A stretch of DNA of 64,000 nt from an uncultured Flavobacterium sp. (GTDB lineage Bacteria > Bacteroidota > Bacteroidia > Flavobacteriales > Flavobacteriaceae): assembly GCF_963422545.1 (NCBI RefSeq), contig NZ_OY730263.1:1-64000 (forward strand), written 5' to 3'. The position numbers and the translations under genes were made by a program. Below the pieces are notes generated by a model that was not told where the DNA came from, did no database searches, and saw only the letters and a program-made list of their open reading frames with translations. Positions 28,874 to 36,687 of the stretch are shown here, piece after piece. Within the stretch, counting starts at the first letter, position 1. Each line of letters opens with the position of its first letter.

Positions 28874-28903
28874 AAATCCGAAGTAAAAATTTACTTCGGA
28901 TTT
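28874..28903. terminator. Bidirectional hairpin terminator
   Basis: AAATCCGAAGTAAA and TTTACTTCGGATTT form a strong stem with A before and T after, so it can serve both strands. It lies directly after the SanA-like gene and downstream of the minus-strand accessory cluster. Confidence 0.8.
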
Positions 28904-28996
28904 TTTTATGAATTTAATCATAACAACAATCAATGTATGAGTGTGTTTTGATTTTATTTATAAAGGACTACGTTATATATCCCTTTCTAAATTTTT

Positions 28997-29683
28997 CTAT
29001 ACTCGTCCCGGCTGCACTAACCATTTTCCTGCACTTGTTAAGGTAACAGTGACCTCTGAATTTTTAAAATTGCTTAATTCGATTTTTGCAGAGTCTTTGG
29101 GAATTGTTGCAAGATCAGCAAGTTCATCACTTGCAAAAGAACCAGTGGAGATATAAAATGAAAACTTTGGAGTAATTATGAATAGTTCATTTGGAGATGG
29201 AGACCAAGTAACTCCCAAAAATCCACTTTCTGTCTGAATACCAAAGCTCGCGTTACTGTACCACTTTCCACTTTCATTTTTAGATCTATCAAATGAATTA
29301 GATAGTAAACCAATAGTATTATTTGGACTTTCGTGACCTTGTAGTAGATTCAGATTTGGTCCTTGCCTGGGAGGTGTACTGGCATACTCAGCTTCCCATT
29401 TTTGTTTGTATTCAGCATCTATAATAATACTTGAGTCAATTTGAACACCTAAACCTACTGCACGATTTGATGCACCTGCTCCCAAAGAATATTGAGTCGG
29501 AATAATGAACTTATTTGTTCCTCCATAATTTGGACGTACAGCAAGAGAAGTAGATGAATTTGCATAAACTCCGCTACTAGGCACCCCATCTGGTTTTTCT
29601 AAAAAACACCAGAAATCTTTCACTTCATGGCTTTCATTTTTTAAATAAATACTGTAATTAGTTGTTGAATTTAATGCTTCCAT
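28997..29683 (-). CDS. Accessory protein of unknown family (leader A gene)
   Basis: 228 residues from ATG 29683 (231 from the in-frame ATG at 29692; either is possible). There is no signal peptide and no membrane segment. The protein is Ser/Asn/Thr-rich with predicted beta strands; landmarks are KDFWCFLEKPDG, then FIIPTQYSLGAGASNRAVGLG, and a C-terminal strand pair ending GKWLVQPGRV. I do not recognise the family. A copy of the conserved leader (29718-29750) lies just before it, shared with the DUF1842-like, 519-residue and AidA-like genes, so it is probably coregulated with them. Confidence 0.75.
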   Translation of the reverse strand: MEALNSTTNYSIYLKNESHEVKDFWCFLEKPDGVPSSGVYANSSTSLAVRPNYGGTNKFIIPTQYSLGAGASNRAVGLGVQIDSSIIIDAEYKQKWEAEYASTPPRQGPNLNLLQGHESPNNTIGLLSNSFDRSKNESGKWYSNASFGIQTESGFLGVTWSPSPNELFIITPKFSFYISTGSFASDELADLATIPKDSAKIELSNFKNSEVTVTLTSAGKWLVQPGRV

Positions 29684-29717
29684 ATTTAACATGATTTAAT
29701 ATATTTTGATTGTTTGT

Positions 29718-29750
29718 CCTTACTCATAAGCTTTTCAGATTCCGCCTCAC
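29718..29750 (-). promoter_or_regulatory. Conserved leader element, copy A (partial)
   Basis: On the minus strand it reads GTGAGGCGGAATCTGAAAAG then CTTATGAGTAAGG, 35 or 26 bases before the two candidate ATGs. It matches copies B (31848), C (35414) and D (40835) in the AGGC...GCC stem region. It lacks the upstream AGTGG/CCACT hairpin. G-U pairing keeps the AGGC/GCUU stem. Confidence 0.7.
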
Positions 29751-29783
29751 ATTATTTCCTGAATACTGACAGTTTTACTTTTT

Positions 29784-31268
29784 TCACTTTTTAGCTTTAA
29801 TAAAATCTTCAAGCTGTTGCGCTTTCAATTCTTGTATTTCTTTAATACGTTTCGCTCGTGAACTATTAAGGTCATTTGCATTTTTACCGGTAAGCGCTGT
29901 GGCTGGTTTAGTAAACAGTAAATAATCTCCAAATAAATGACTTAAAAACAAAGGAGATTTACCCGGTCTCTTTTTGTCAAAGTTTGCAGATTGATGACAA
30001 TAAAAGCAACTGATCAAATTACTATTATTAATATCATGTATATCATTTTGGAAAGTCTGTGTGTAGGTTTCCATAGTAATATTTGCCAGATTAACTGAAC
30101 CTCTAGCTAATGAATCCGGAAGTGCACTTGAAATGTCTCTCGTAACAATTGCTTTTTTCTGACCGTCAGAAGAAACTCCATCAAAATTTAACCAGATAGA
30201 ACCATTGTAAAAATAATTTCTAAAAACATCTTTCAACTTAGAGGCTACACACTTATTAATATTGTCTATATTATTAAAGTTAGCAGGTTCTGCCTGACTT
30301 GTTGGCGTAAATGCATCTGTGTTTACATCTTTTGGTACTCCATACTCATATAAAATAAATGCTTTATTAGGAACAACAGGCGAAGTTGCACCTTTAGGCC
30401 ATGTAATACCTTTTAAACCTGTAGTAGTTCCTTTTTCATAAAACAACATTTCGTTTGCAGCCGTTACTGAGTTTGTTTTCTTATCATAAACAGGTGCCAT
30501 ATCTTTATGTTCAAAAGTTGCCCAGATAAATTCAGGATGATTTTTTACAACTCCTACTACGTGCATACCTAATAAGGCCACGGTTTTTTCAACATATTGC
30601 CCTTTGCTATTTTGAACAGCGGCCTTAGTTGTAAAATAATCTTGTTGCTGCGCTTTGGCAATTGCATCTATATTAATCCAGGAAACTTTTAATTCTAAAG
30701 CCCCAACAGGAAATGTTTCTAAATTAGAAACCGGTAATTTCCCACTATTGATTAAGGAAGCCATTGTAACTGCTTTGTCTTTTAGCAGCGTATTAATATG
30801 AATTGAATAATACACTGTATCTGTAACCTTATTAAATTTAGAATTAGAAACTAAAACTCCGCTGCGACCAGCCTGGTTAATAGAGCTCAAAGTTAGTTTT
30901 ATGCCTAACTGCGGCGCAACATCTTCCATTTGCGGACTAACCAGATCCAGAGAATCTAAAAAGAACGGATTTCCGCTTGGCAGTGGTTTTGTAACCCACA
31001 AAAACTTTTGCCAGGACCATTGGTGAAAATCACAATTTGTTGTACTCGCCTTATCAAACGGACTTCCGTCACCTTCTGCCGGCGCTGGAGTTTGATCATG
31101 AGGAAACCAACTTGTTTCACAATTACAGGCTTCAGTTGATGCATTGGCATACGAAGGCGCAACACCATTTTTGTACTCTCCATTATTTCTATTTACGAGA
31201 AATAACCATAAAGCAACTGCTATTACAACAATAAGCAGCAGACTAATAACAACGTATTTTTTTTTCAT
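29784..31268 (-). CDS. Membrane-anchored CXXCH (c-type haem) protein of unknown function
   Basis: 494 residues. An N-terminal membrane anchor (VVISLLLIVVIAVALWLFLV, residues 7-26) places the rest in the periplasm. A single haem-attachment motif, CFYCH, lies at 421-425 near the C-terminus. Other cysteines (CNCETSW near residue 48) and the run HQWSWQKFLWV near 82-92 precede it. No known catalytic domain is recognised; the description cytochrome c family fits best. It lies between two leader-carrying genes on the same strand, but has no leader of its own. A terminator separates it from the DUF1842-like gene upstream. Confidence 0.78.
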   Translation of the reverse strand: MKKKYVVISLLLIVVIAVALWLFLVNRNNGEYKNGVAPSYANASTEACNCETSWFPHDQTPAPAEGDGSPFDKASTTNCDFHQWSWQKFLWVTKPLPSGNPFFLDSLDLVSPQMEDVAPQLGIKLTLSSINQAGRSGVLVSNSKFNKVTDTVYYSIHINTLLKDKAVTMASLINSGKLPVSNLETFPVGALELKVSWINIDAIAKAQQQDYFTTKAAVQNSKGQYVEKTVALLGMHVVGVVKNHPEFIWATFEHKDMAPVYDKKTNSVTAANEMLFYEKGTTTGLKGITWPKGATSPVVPNKAFILYEYGVPKDVNTDAFTPTSQAEPANFNNIDNINKCVASKLKDVFRNYFYNGSIWLNFDGVSSDGQKKAIVTRDISSALPDSLARGSVNLANITMETYTQTFQNDIHDINNSNLISCFYCHQSANFDKKRPGKSPLFLSHLFGDYLLFTKPATALTGKNANDLNSSRAKRIKEIQELKAQQLEDFIKAKK

Positions 31269-31318
31269 TTTTTCATGGATTTAATAATTCTTCAGGATCA
31301 GGATTCCCTGAATAAAAA

Positions 31319-31344
31319 AGACCGCCTAAAACCAGGCGATCTTT
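31319..31344 (-). terminator. Terminator after the DUF1842-like gene
   Basis: AAGACCGCC/GGCGATCTT stem with a TTTT tail on the minus strand, 70 bases after the stop. It shows that the DUF1842-like gene is its own transcription unit. Confidence 0.75.
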
Positions 31345-31413
31345 TAAATCAAAACTCAAATTGAGTGAGGAAGTTTTGTTATCCTGTTGAATTTGTTTGG
31401 GAAAATTTTATTT

Positions 31414-31827
31414 CTAAACTAATTCTTCTTTTAAGTTTTTTGCGCCAGCTACTGGTACATTTTCAATATTATGTAGATAATATGAAAAACCTCCAGTTCC
31501 GTTCCATGCATTGTCGATTGCTAAGTGAGCATTAAAATCTGCTAAAAAAGAACCAATTCCCGGAGGAGGAACAGAGTGAACATATTGTCCGTGAAGACTA
31601 ACTAATTGTGTAACTTTACCCAATCCAGCTGCATATATTTTTCCTTTTACATGAACAACAATATGACTATCAGGACCTTTTATAGCCTGAGTGATTATAA
31701 CTGTACCTGTCACAGAGTGTTGTGATGGTACAACTACTAAACTGAATGAAGCGATTGGAGCACCTGGCATTCCAACATTTCCGATTGTGCCTTTTGCTAA
31801 ATAAGCACCTGTTAATAAATCTGACAT
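31414..31827 (-). CDS. DUF1842-like small protein
   Basis: 137 residues with no signal peptide. The pattern GTIGNVGMPGAPIASFSLVV, then VTGTVIITQAIKGPDSHIVV, then a strand-rich C-terminus, resembles the DUF1842 family of small uncharacterised proteins; this is recognition by eye, not a search. The function is unknown. A complete copy of the conserved leader precedes it (31848-31905) with a possible TAATTTTG promoter element further upstream, and it has its own terminator. In other bacteria, from memory, DUF1842 genes can accompany AidA-like genes, and an AidA-like gene with the same leader lies at 40267. Confidence 0.75.
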   Translation of the reverse strand: MSDLLTGAYLAKGTIGNVGMPGAPIASFSLVVVPSQHSVTGTVIITQAIKGPDSHIVVHVKGKIYAAGLGKVTQLVSLHGQYVHSVPPPGIGSFLADFNAHLAIDNAWNGTGGFSYYLHNIENVPVAGAKNLKEELV

Positions 31828-32142
31828 AATTTTTTGATTTAGGTTTTCCTACTCGTAAGGCTTTTCGGTACCGCCTCGTTTTTTTAAGTGGGTTCTGCTC
31901 CACTCAATAAAATTGTTATCAAATAGTTCAAAAACATCTTAGGTAATACATTCTTGGCCTACTTTCTATTTCAAAATTATATCAAACAAGCAGGTCTTTC
32001 TGATAAAATGCCACAAAACACAAATTATTGAGTATGAAACAGATAAATAATGACATAAGGAAAACAGGATGCGTAAAAATACCTGTTTAAAAAAAGTCGA
32101 TGTAATGAAAATTGAAATTAATTAAAGCTTTTCAAAAAAATG
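31828..32142. other. Intergenic promoter region, 315 bases
   Basis: Holds leader copy B and the possible minus-strand -7 element TAATTTTG (31979-31972). The part nearest the 516-residue gene is AT-rich with no clear hairpin. No gene is supported. Confidence 0.6.
31848..31905 (-). promoter_or_regulatory. Conserved leader element, copy B
   Basis: On the minus strand an AGTGG/CCACT hairpin with the 8-base loop AGCAGAAC (31887-31905) is followed by about eight A, then CGAGGCGGTACCGAAAAGCC and TTACGAGTAGG, ending 20 bases before the ATG. Within the second stem the inner CGG/CCG pairs exactly, where copy C has CGG/CUG. Confidence 0.75.
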
Positions 32143-33693
32143 TTATGCAAATGGATAAACAATTTCAACAGCAACTAATTGACATGAAGAATCTGTTATA
32201 TTGGTTGTTGGCGGTATGTATCCCGGCGGATTAGGTCTGATGATTACTGTCGCTGAAGTATTGCTGTTTTCATTTTCGATCTCACACGAATAAGACAATT
32301 CTTCTGATGGATTTCCGACGGATCGTCCAAGAAAGTTAAAGTTTGAAAATTTATTCTCTTCAAAATAATTTTTTACTTTTCTCGCATTACAATCTGTAAA
32401 GGTTATGTACAACTCAAGAAATTGACTAAATACAATGGAATTGATGAATCCAAAATCTCCACCTTCGGTGAAATCAAAATTTGGCTGACTATTAAAAATA
32501 TATCCGGTAAGATCTGATGGAGCCGGATATCCGTTTTTAATAGCATTTTTTACTGGTTCAGAAAACATCCAGCCAGTATTTGTCCAGATATCAAAAGGAA
32601 CTGGAGTGATCATCAACTGCGGATCAATAACAGGATTATTTACAATTGCTTCAACAACATATGACGTCCCGGAGAATGTTTCTTTAAAAACACTGCTCAT
32701 AGTGCCGTCTTCTAAAATATTGGACAAAAATTTTAATGGTGAAATAGTAATATCTTCTGAATTGAAGACGTTTATTTTTAAGAGTTCAGAAGATAATTTC
32801 TCTACATTATTATTGTTTCTGTACGAAACAACAGGAACTTCACTCAATTGCTTTACAATATTATCAGGATTAGACGGTTCAAACCGCATTCCCGGAATTA
32901 AACTGTCTGACCCGGTTAACGAAAGTCCTTTATTTTGAGTGCTTGGATAAATAAGGTTATAAATTATAATTGCTAAAGTATGAACCGCATTCGCAATCTC
33001 TGCTGTAATAGCTCCCGAAGCACCGGATAATTCATATATGTTAATCATTAAATTTTTCATCTCCTTAGGTACCGTCGCTGGAATTTGACTATAAATTTTT
33101 TCGAAATCAGCGATATGAGTGTAAGGATATGAAGGATCTTTTTTTAAAACTGGAATATATTCAGGATTTATCCATACTATATTTAAAGCATCGGTAACTT
33201 GAATTAATGCAATACTTGTATTCGTTTCATTTAATTTGCTGACATTCTCCGGATGATATTCATCTACATAAGCATTCCATAATGGGATTAAATCCGTAAC
33301 TGTAGAGGCGACTTTATTGCTTATCTCTTCTTGTTCAGCTTTATCTTTTGGAGATAGTTGATATCTTATTTTCAGATAAACGCTCAAATAACTATTTATA
33401 AATGAGTCTAATGTTAAACCAACTTGTCTAACTCCATATTGAATTCCTTCGCCAGATATTCTTTGGTTTAAAAAATTATTATATAAACTAGCGTTAAGTT
33501 CTCCCATATTGTTTATAAAATAAAAGGAAGCCTGTCCGCTGGATGTCCCGGTTAAAAGCTGCAATTTCTCTGAATTCGGCAATTGCCGAATAATATTAGA
33601 CATATATTCAGCATAGGCCTGATTTTCGACAGAATCATCCTGCACATTTTCAGCCAATATTCTATCATCAATATTCGATATAAGATTTTCCAT
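32143..33693 (-). CDS. Large accessory protein, paralogue of the neighbouring 519-residue protein
   Basis: 516 residues, no signal peptide. It aligns end to end with the protein encoded at 33831: shared blocks are AEYMSNIIRQLPN, SYLSVYLKIRYQLSPKD, DPSYPYTHIADFEKIYSQIP, KNGYPAPSDLTGYIFNSQPN and the terminus LVAVEIVYPFA. The family is not recognised. The region about 290-345 differs strongly: the paralogue is Gly/Ser/Thr-rich there, while this one is charged (NNNNVEKLSSELLKINVF). It follows the paralogue after a hairpin and has no leader copy, so its expression may depend on read-through or a separate promoter. Confidence 0.82.
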   Translation of the reverse strand: MENLISNIDDRILAENVQDDSVENQAYAEYMSNIIRQLPNSEKLQLLTGTSSGQASFYFINNMGELNASLYNNFLNQRISGEGIQYGVRQVGLTLDSFINSYLSVYLKIRYQLSPKDKAEQEEISNKVASTVTDLIPLWNAYVDEYHPENVSKLNETNTSIALIQVTDALNIVWINPEYIPVLKKDPSYPYTHIADFEKIYSQIPATVPKEMKNLMINIYELSGASGAITAEIANAVHTLAIIIYNLIYPSTQNKGLSLTGSDSLIPGMRFEPSNPDNIVKQLSEVPVVSYRNNNNVEKLSSELLKINVFNSEDITISPLKFLSNILEDGTMSSVFKETFSGTSYVVEAIVNNPVIDPQLMITPVPFDIWTNTGWMFSEPVKNAIKNGYPAPSDLTGYIFNSQPNFDFTEGGDFGFINSIVFSQFLELYITFTDCNARKVKNYFEENKFSNFNFLGRSVGNPSEELSYSCEIENENSNTSATVIIRPNPPGYIPPTTNITDSSCQLVAVEIVYPFA

Positions 33694-33768
33694 TAGTTTT
33701 TATTTAAATTCTAAAATTAGATTTGAAGTTATTTTCAACTATAAAAAATAGATTCAAAGTTTAATAAC

Positions 33769-33810
33769 AAGAGGGTTATTAATCATCTCATTATGATTAA
33801 CAACCCTCTT
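33769..33810 (-). terminator. Hairpin between the two paralogues
   Basis: AAGAGGGTTATTAATCAT against ATGATTAACAACCCTCTT forms a long stem, 21 bases after the stop of the 519-residue gene. Only a weak T-rich tail follows, so it may attenuate transcription rather than stop it fully. Confidence 0.65.
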
Positions 33811-33830
33811 TAACTATTTTAAAACAATAA

Positions 33831-35390
33831 TTAGGCGAAAGGATATACTACACCTACAGCAACTAATTGAGATAATGATTGATTGATATTGTCTGTTCCG
33901 GGAACATAACCAGGAGCTGCAGGTTTTATAGTAACTCTAATTGAAGTAGCTGTTTCATCACTGAAAGAATAGCTATAGCTTGAAGATTGGCTTGCTCCTC
34001 CTAAACGAATACCTAAGAAATATACGCCCATATCTGTATGCTCTTCAAAGTACTTTTTAACTTGTTTGCTGTCACATTTATCGAAACCAATGTTTATTTC
34101 AAGAAATTGGCTAAATATCAATGAATTAATATATCCAAAATCTGCACCTTCTTTAAAATCAAAATTCGGGCTACTATTAAATACATAGCCAGTAATACCT
34201 GTTGGAGCAGGATATCCGTTTTTAATAGCATCTTTTACCGGAGAAGTTGACATCCATCCCTGTGCTGTTGAGATATTATAAAGCAGTGGACTGCTGCTCA
34301 TAAGCGGACTAACTGTAGCGTTATTAACTACTACATCTACTGTAAAATTTGAACCTGAATAATCTCTTTCGAAAATACTGGTTTTAGCACTGCCGGTAGC
34401 TCCAACAGAAAAAAATGATAAAATCGGAATAGATATACCTCCACTTACAGAAGCCTGAACGTTTAATGTTGTTTCAGTAGATTTAGTAACTCTTTTTGAA
34501 ACTCTGAAAACTGAAGAAGGAGGATTTGTTCTAAGCTCATCTAATATTGCATTTGGTCTTGCTGGTTCAAATACCAATCCCGGAATTGCTTTATCTGATC
34601 CTGTAATTGTCATTCCGCCATTTCCAGTTTTTCCCGTAGTTGGTTTTTGAATATTATCAATAATGCCAGCTAAAGTTTGCGTTGCATTAGCAATATCTGC
34701 AGTAATAGCTCCCGCAGCACCAGATTTATTAAATACCTCAATCATATAATCTCTCATTTTTTTAGAAACTGATACCGGTATTTTATTGTAAATTGTATTA
34801 AACTCGTTTAAATGAGTATAAGGATAAGAAGGGTCGTTTTGTATAATATCTTTGAATTTTGGATTAAGCCAAACTGTATTTAGAGTACTGGTCATTTGAA
34901 TCAAAGCAATATTAGTATCATCTCCGTCTAGCTTTTTAACATCCGTTGGCTCAACCGCTTGGCACCAGGCATTCCAAACAGGAGTAAGTTCTCTTACTGT
35001 AGAAGCAACATCAGCATTAATTTTTTGTTGTGTCGCCCTGTCATTTGGAGATAATTGATATCTTAATTTAGTATAAACACTTAGATAACTATTAGTAAAT
35101 GCATCCTGTGTAAGTCCAACCTGCTCAACACCATTAGCTGTTCCTTCTCCTTCAATTCTTTGGTTCAATAAATTGTTGTACAAAGTCGAATTAACTGCAC
35201 TAGTTGCGTCGTCCAGAAAATAAAAAGAAGCCTGCGCGCTCGAAGTATTGGTTAATAATTTCAACTTACCCGGATTTGGAAGCTGCTTAATAATATTTGA
35301 CATATACTCCGCATAAACTTCATATTCTGCAGGTGTACCAATTGTCTTCAAAGTTGCATAATCTTTTAAAATTTCTTGAAAAGTTTCCAT
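33831..35390 (-). CDS. Large accessory protein of unknown family (leader C gene)
   Basis: 519 residues with no signal peptide or T9SS C-terminal domain. The N-terminal 280 residues look mainly helical (VYAEYMSNIIKQLPN, KKMRDYMIEVFNKSG). Residues 305-340 form a Gly/Ser/Thr-rich, alternating segment (SVSGGISIPILSFFSVGATG) of a kind that could be a beta hairpin. The C-terminal part is strand-rich and ends LVAVGVVYPFA. I do not recognise the family. A good promoter (TTG, 17 bases, TAAATTTG) and leader copy C precede it, so it is probably the most strongly expressed gene of the cluster. Confidence 0.82.
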   Translation of the reverse strand: METFQEILKDYATLKTIGTPAEYEVYAEYMSNIIKQLPNPGKLKLLTNTSSAQASFYFLDDATSAVNSTLYNNLLNQRIEGEGTANGVEQVGLTQDAFTNSYLSVYTKLRYQLSPNDRATQQKINADVASTVRELTPVWNAWCQAVEPTDVKKLDGDDTNIALIQMTSTLNTVWLNPKFKDIIQNDPSYPYTHLNEFNTIYNKIPVSVSKKMRDYMIEVFNKSGAAGAITADIANATQTLAGIIDNIQKPTTGKTGNGGMTITGSDKAIPGLVFEPARPNAILDELRTNPPSSVFRVSKRVTKSTETTLNVQASVSGGISIPILSFFSVGATGSAKTSIFERDYSGSNFTVDVVVNNATVSPLMSSSPLLYNISTAQGWMSTSPVKDAIKNGYPAPTGITGYVFNSSPNFDFKEGADFGYINSLIFSQFLEINIGFDKCDSKQVKKYFEEHTDMGVYFLGIRLGGASQSSSYSYSFSDETATSIRVTIKPAAPGYVPGTDNINQSLSQLVAVGVVYPFA

Positions 35391-35413
35391 GATAAATTTG
35401 TTTTTTGGGTTCT

Positions 35414-35472
35414 CTTACTCGTAAGGCTTTTCAGATTCCGCCTCGTTTTTTATAGTGGCCTCTGCTCCACTT
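35414..35472 (-). promoter_or_regulatory. Conserved leader element, copy C
   Basis: On the minus strand: AGTGG-AGCAGAGG-CCACT hairpin (35472-35454), an A-rich linker, then CGAGGCGGAATCTGAAAAGC and CTTACGAGTAAG, ending 23 bases before the ATG. It lies between the promoter at 35510 and the start codon, so it should be transcribed as a 5' untranslated RNA. Confidence 0.8.
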
Positions 35473-35509
35473 GAAAATAGACTAGCTAGCTTATTTTAAT
35501 TTTCAGCGT

Positions 35510-35537
35510 CAAATTTACTTTAGAACGATTCCTGCAA
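35510..35537 (-). promoter_or_regulatory. Promoter TTG-N17-TAAATTTG for the leader C gene
   Basis: The minus strand has TTG (35537-35535), 17 bases, then TAAATTTG (35517-35510): both parts of the Bacteroidota consensus at standard spacing. Predicted initiation near 35503 gives a leader of about 110 bases. An AGCTAGC word lies just downstream, as also near copy D. Confidence 0.75.
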
Positions 35538-35644
35538 TAGAAAAAATGTCACGAAGCGTAAAATATTAGTAATGAAATACTTAAAAGGACAACATAAAAA
35601 TATTCTTACACCAAAAATCATATAATTAAAACAATCAAAAAACA

Positions 35645-35668
35645 AACTTTCAATTATTTTTGAAAGTT
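35645..35668. promoter_or_regulatory. Palindromic operator AACTTTCA-N8-TGAAAGTT (site 1)
   Basis: A perfect inverted repeat with 8-base half-sites overlapping the predicted -33 TTG (35660-35662) of the regulator gene. An identical palindrome with the same 8-base spacer lies at 36213-36236, before the next gene. This fits autorepression by the GbsR/MarR protein. Confidence 0.7.
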
Positions 35669-35682
35669 TAAAAACTTTTGCT

Positions 35683-35690
35683 TACATTTG
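35683..35690 (+). promoter_or_regulatory. -7 promoter element TACATTTG of the GbsR-type gene
   Basis: An exact TAnnTTTG match ending 4 bases before the ATG, with TTG 20 bases upstream. Initiation would fall at or just after the start codon region, so the mRNA is probably leaderless or nearly so. Confidence 0.65.
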
Positions 35691-35694
35691 ATCC

Positions 35695-36198
35695 ATGGAA
35701 TTCAAAGAAGCAAAAAATAAGTTTGTACAAACCTGGGGAGCATTAGGTTCTCAATGGGGAATTAATAAAACGATGGCACAAATCCACGCTTTATTAATGG
35801 TCTCAAACGAAGCTGTTTCTATGGAGGACATTATGGAAGAATTGCAGATTTCGCGCGGTAACGCCAGCATGAATCTAAGAGCTCTAATGGATTGGGGAAT
35901 TGTTTATAAAGAATACAAAGCTGGAGAAAGAAAAGAATTCTTTACTGCCGAAAAAGATTTAGACGAATTAGCGGCAAAAATCTCCAGAGAAAGAAGTAAA
36001 CGAGAAATTAAACCTGCACTTAAAATCTTAAAAGAAGTTTCGACAATTGAAGCAAAAGATTCTGCAGAAGAGAAACACTTTGTAGATCAAACTACTAAAT
36101 TATACGATTTCGTTTTAAAAGCAGATAATATGCTGGACAAAATGACTGAATTCAATGAAAACTGGTTAGGGAAATTAGTTATAAAAATGATGAAGTAA
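35695..36198 (+). CDS. GbsR/MarR family transcriptional regulator
   Basis: 167 residues. The winged-helix domain covers about residues 20-90 (TMAQIHALLMVSNEAVSMED, then ELQISRGNASMNLRALMDWG as the recognition region), followed by a helical dimerisation C-terminus. The ATG at 35695 is kept because the preceding family residues (MEFKEAKNKFVQTWG) are conserved in type. Identical 24-base palindromes before this gene and before the next suggest that it controls itself and the operon to 39800. The effector is unknown. Confidence 0.88.
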   Translation: MEFKEAKNKFVQTWGALGSQWGINKTMAQIHALLMVSNEAVSMEDIMEELQISRGNASMNLRALMDWGIVYKEYKAGERKEFFTAEKDLDELAAKISRERSKREIKPALKILKEVSTIEAKDSAEEKHFVDQTTKLYDFVLKADNMLDKMTEFNENWLGKLVIKMMK

Positions 36199-36212
36199 AA
36201 AAATTTAATTAA

Positions 36213-36236
36213 AACTTTCATTTTTTTCTGAAAGTT
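36213..36236. promoter_or_regulatory. Palindromic operator AACTTTCA-N8-TGAAAGTT (site 2)
   Basis: Same half-sites and spacing as site 1, 18 bases before the ATG of the membrane protein gene. A degenerate half-copy (AAAGTTTAAAACAATC, with one partner lost) lies at 36657-36672 before the DUF2071 gene. Confidence 0.7.
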
Positions 36237-36253
36237 TAAAACAATCAATAACT

Positions 36254-36613
36254 ATGAAAAAACTTAAACAAATCAACAAAATAGCATTGTGTACTACTTT
36301 AGTATTATTCTTAACCATATATCTCGGAATGCTAGCCCAAATACCTTTGGGAATTATTCAAGTTATTTCAGCTATTTATTTATCAGTAAAAACGTATCAT
36401 AAATCAAATTACGCTAAAAAGAACCTAGCTATTTATTGGACATTAGCAATTTCTGAGCTTGTTTTATTTTACTTAGAACAATATCATTTTCAAACTTCAA
36501 ATGATGCAATCGAATGGTCTTTAATGGTAATTTTCCCCATGTCTATTGCAATTTATTTTTATATGATAATGAAAAAAATAGTTGCAGAATATGAATACAA
36601 TCAAGAATCATGA
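36254..36613 (+). CDS. Small membrane protein of unknown function
   Basis: 119 residues with four predicted membrane segments: about 10-30 (ALCTTLVLFLTIYLGML), 32-48, 58-75 (LAIYWTLAISELVLFYL) and 87-108 (WSLMVIFPMSIAIYFYMIM). The C-terminus is charged. No family is recognised. It is the first gene after the regulator and has palindrome site 2 directly upstream, so it is probably under GbsR-type control. Confidence 0.75.
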   Translation: MKKLKQINKIALCTTLVLFLTIYLGMLAQIPLGIIQVISAIYLSVKTYHKSNYAKKNLAIYWTLAISELVLFYLEQYHFQTSNDAIEWSLMVIFPMSIAIYFYMIMKKIVAEYEYNQES

Positions 36614-36687
36614 AATAAACATCTACTTAAAAATGGACAAAATTTATTTTTCATAAAAGTTTAAAACAATCTATAAAAAGCAAACAA

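Larger units (their letters stand above)
35391..35694. other. Divergent control region, 304 bases
   Basis: Holds leader C and its promoter on the minus strand, and the GbsR operator and promoter on the plus strand. Everything supportable in it is annotated separately. Confidence 0.7.

Noticed and set aside
32606..32938. 110-residue antisense frame in the 516-residue gene
   Set aside because: Opposite a gene whose paralogue supports the minus-strand reading.
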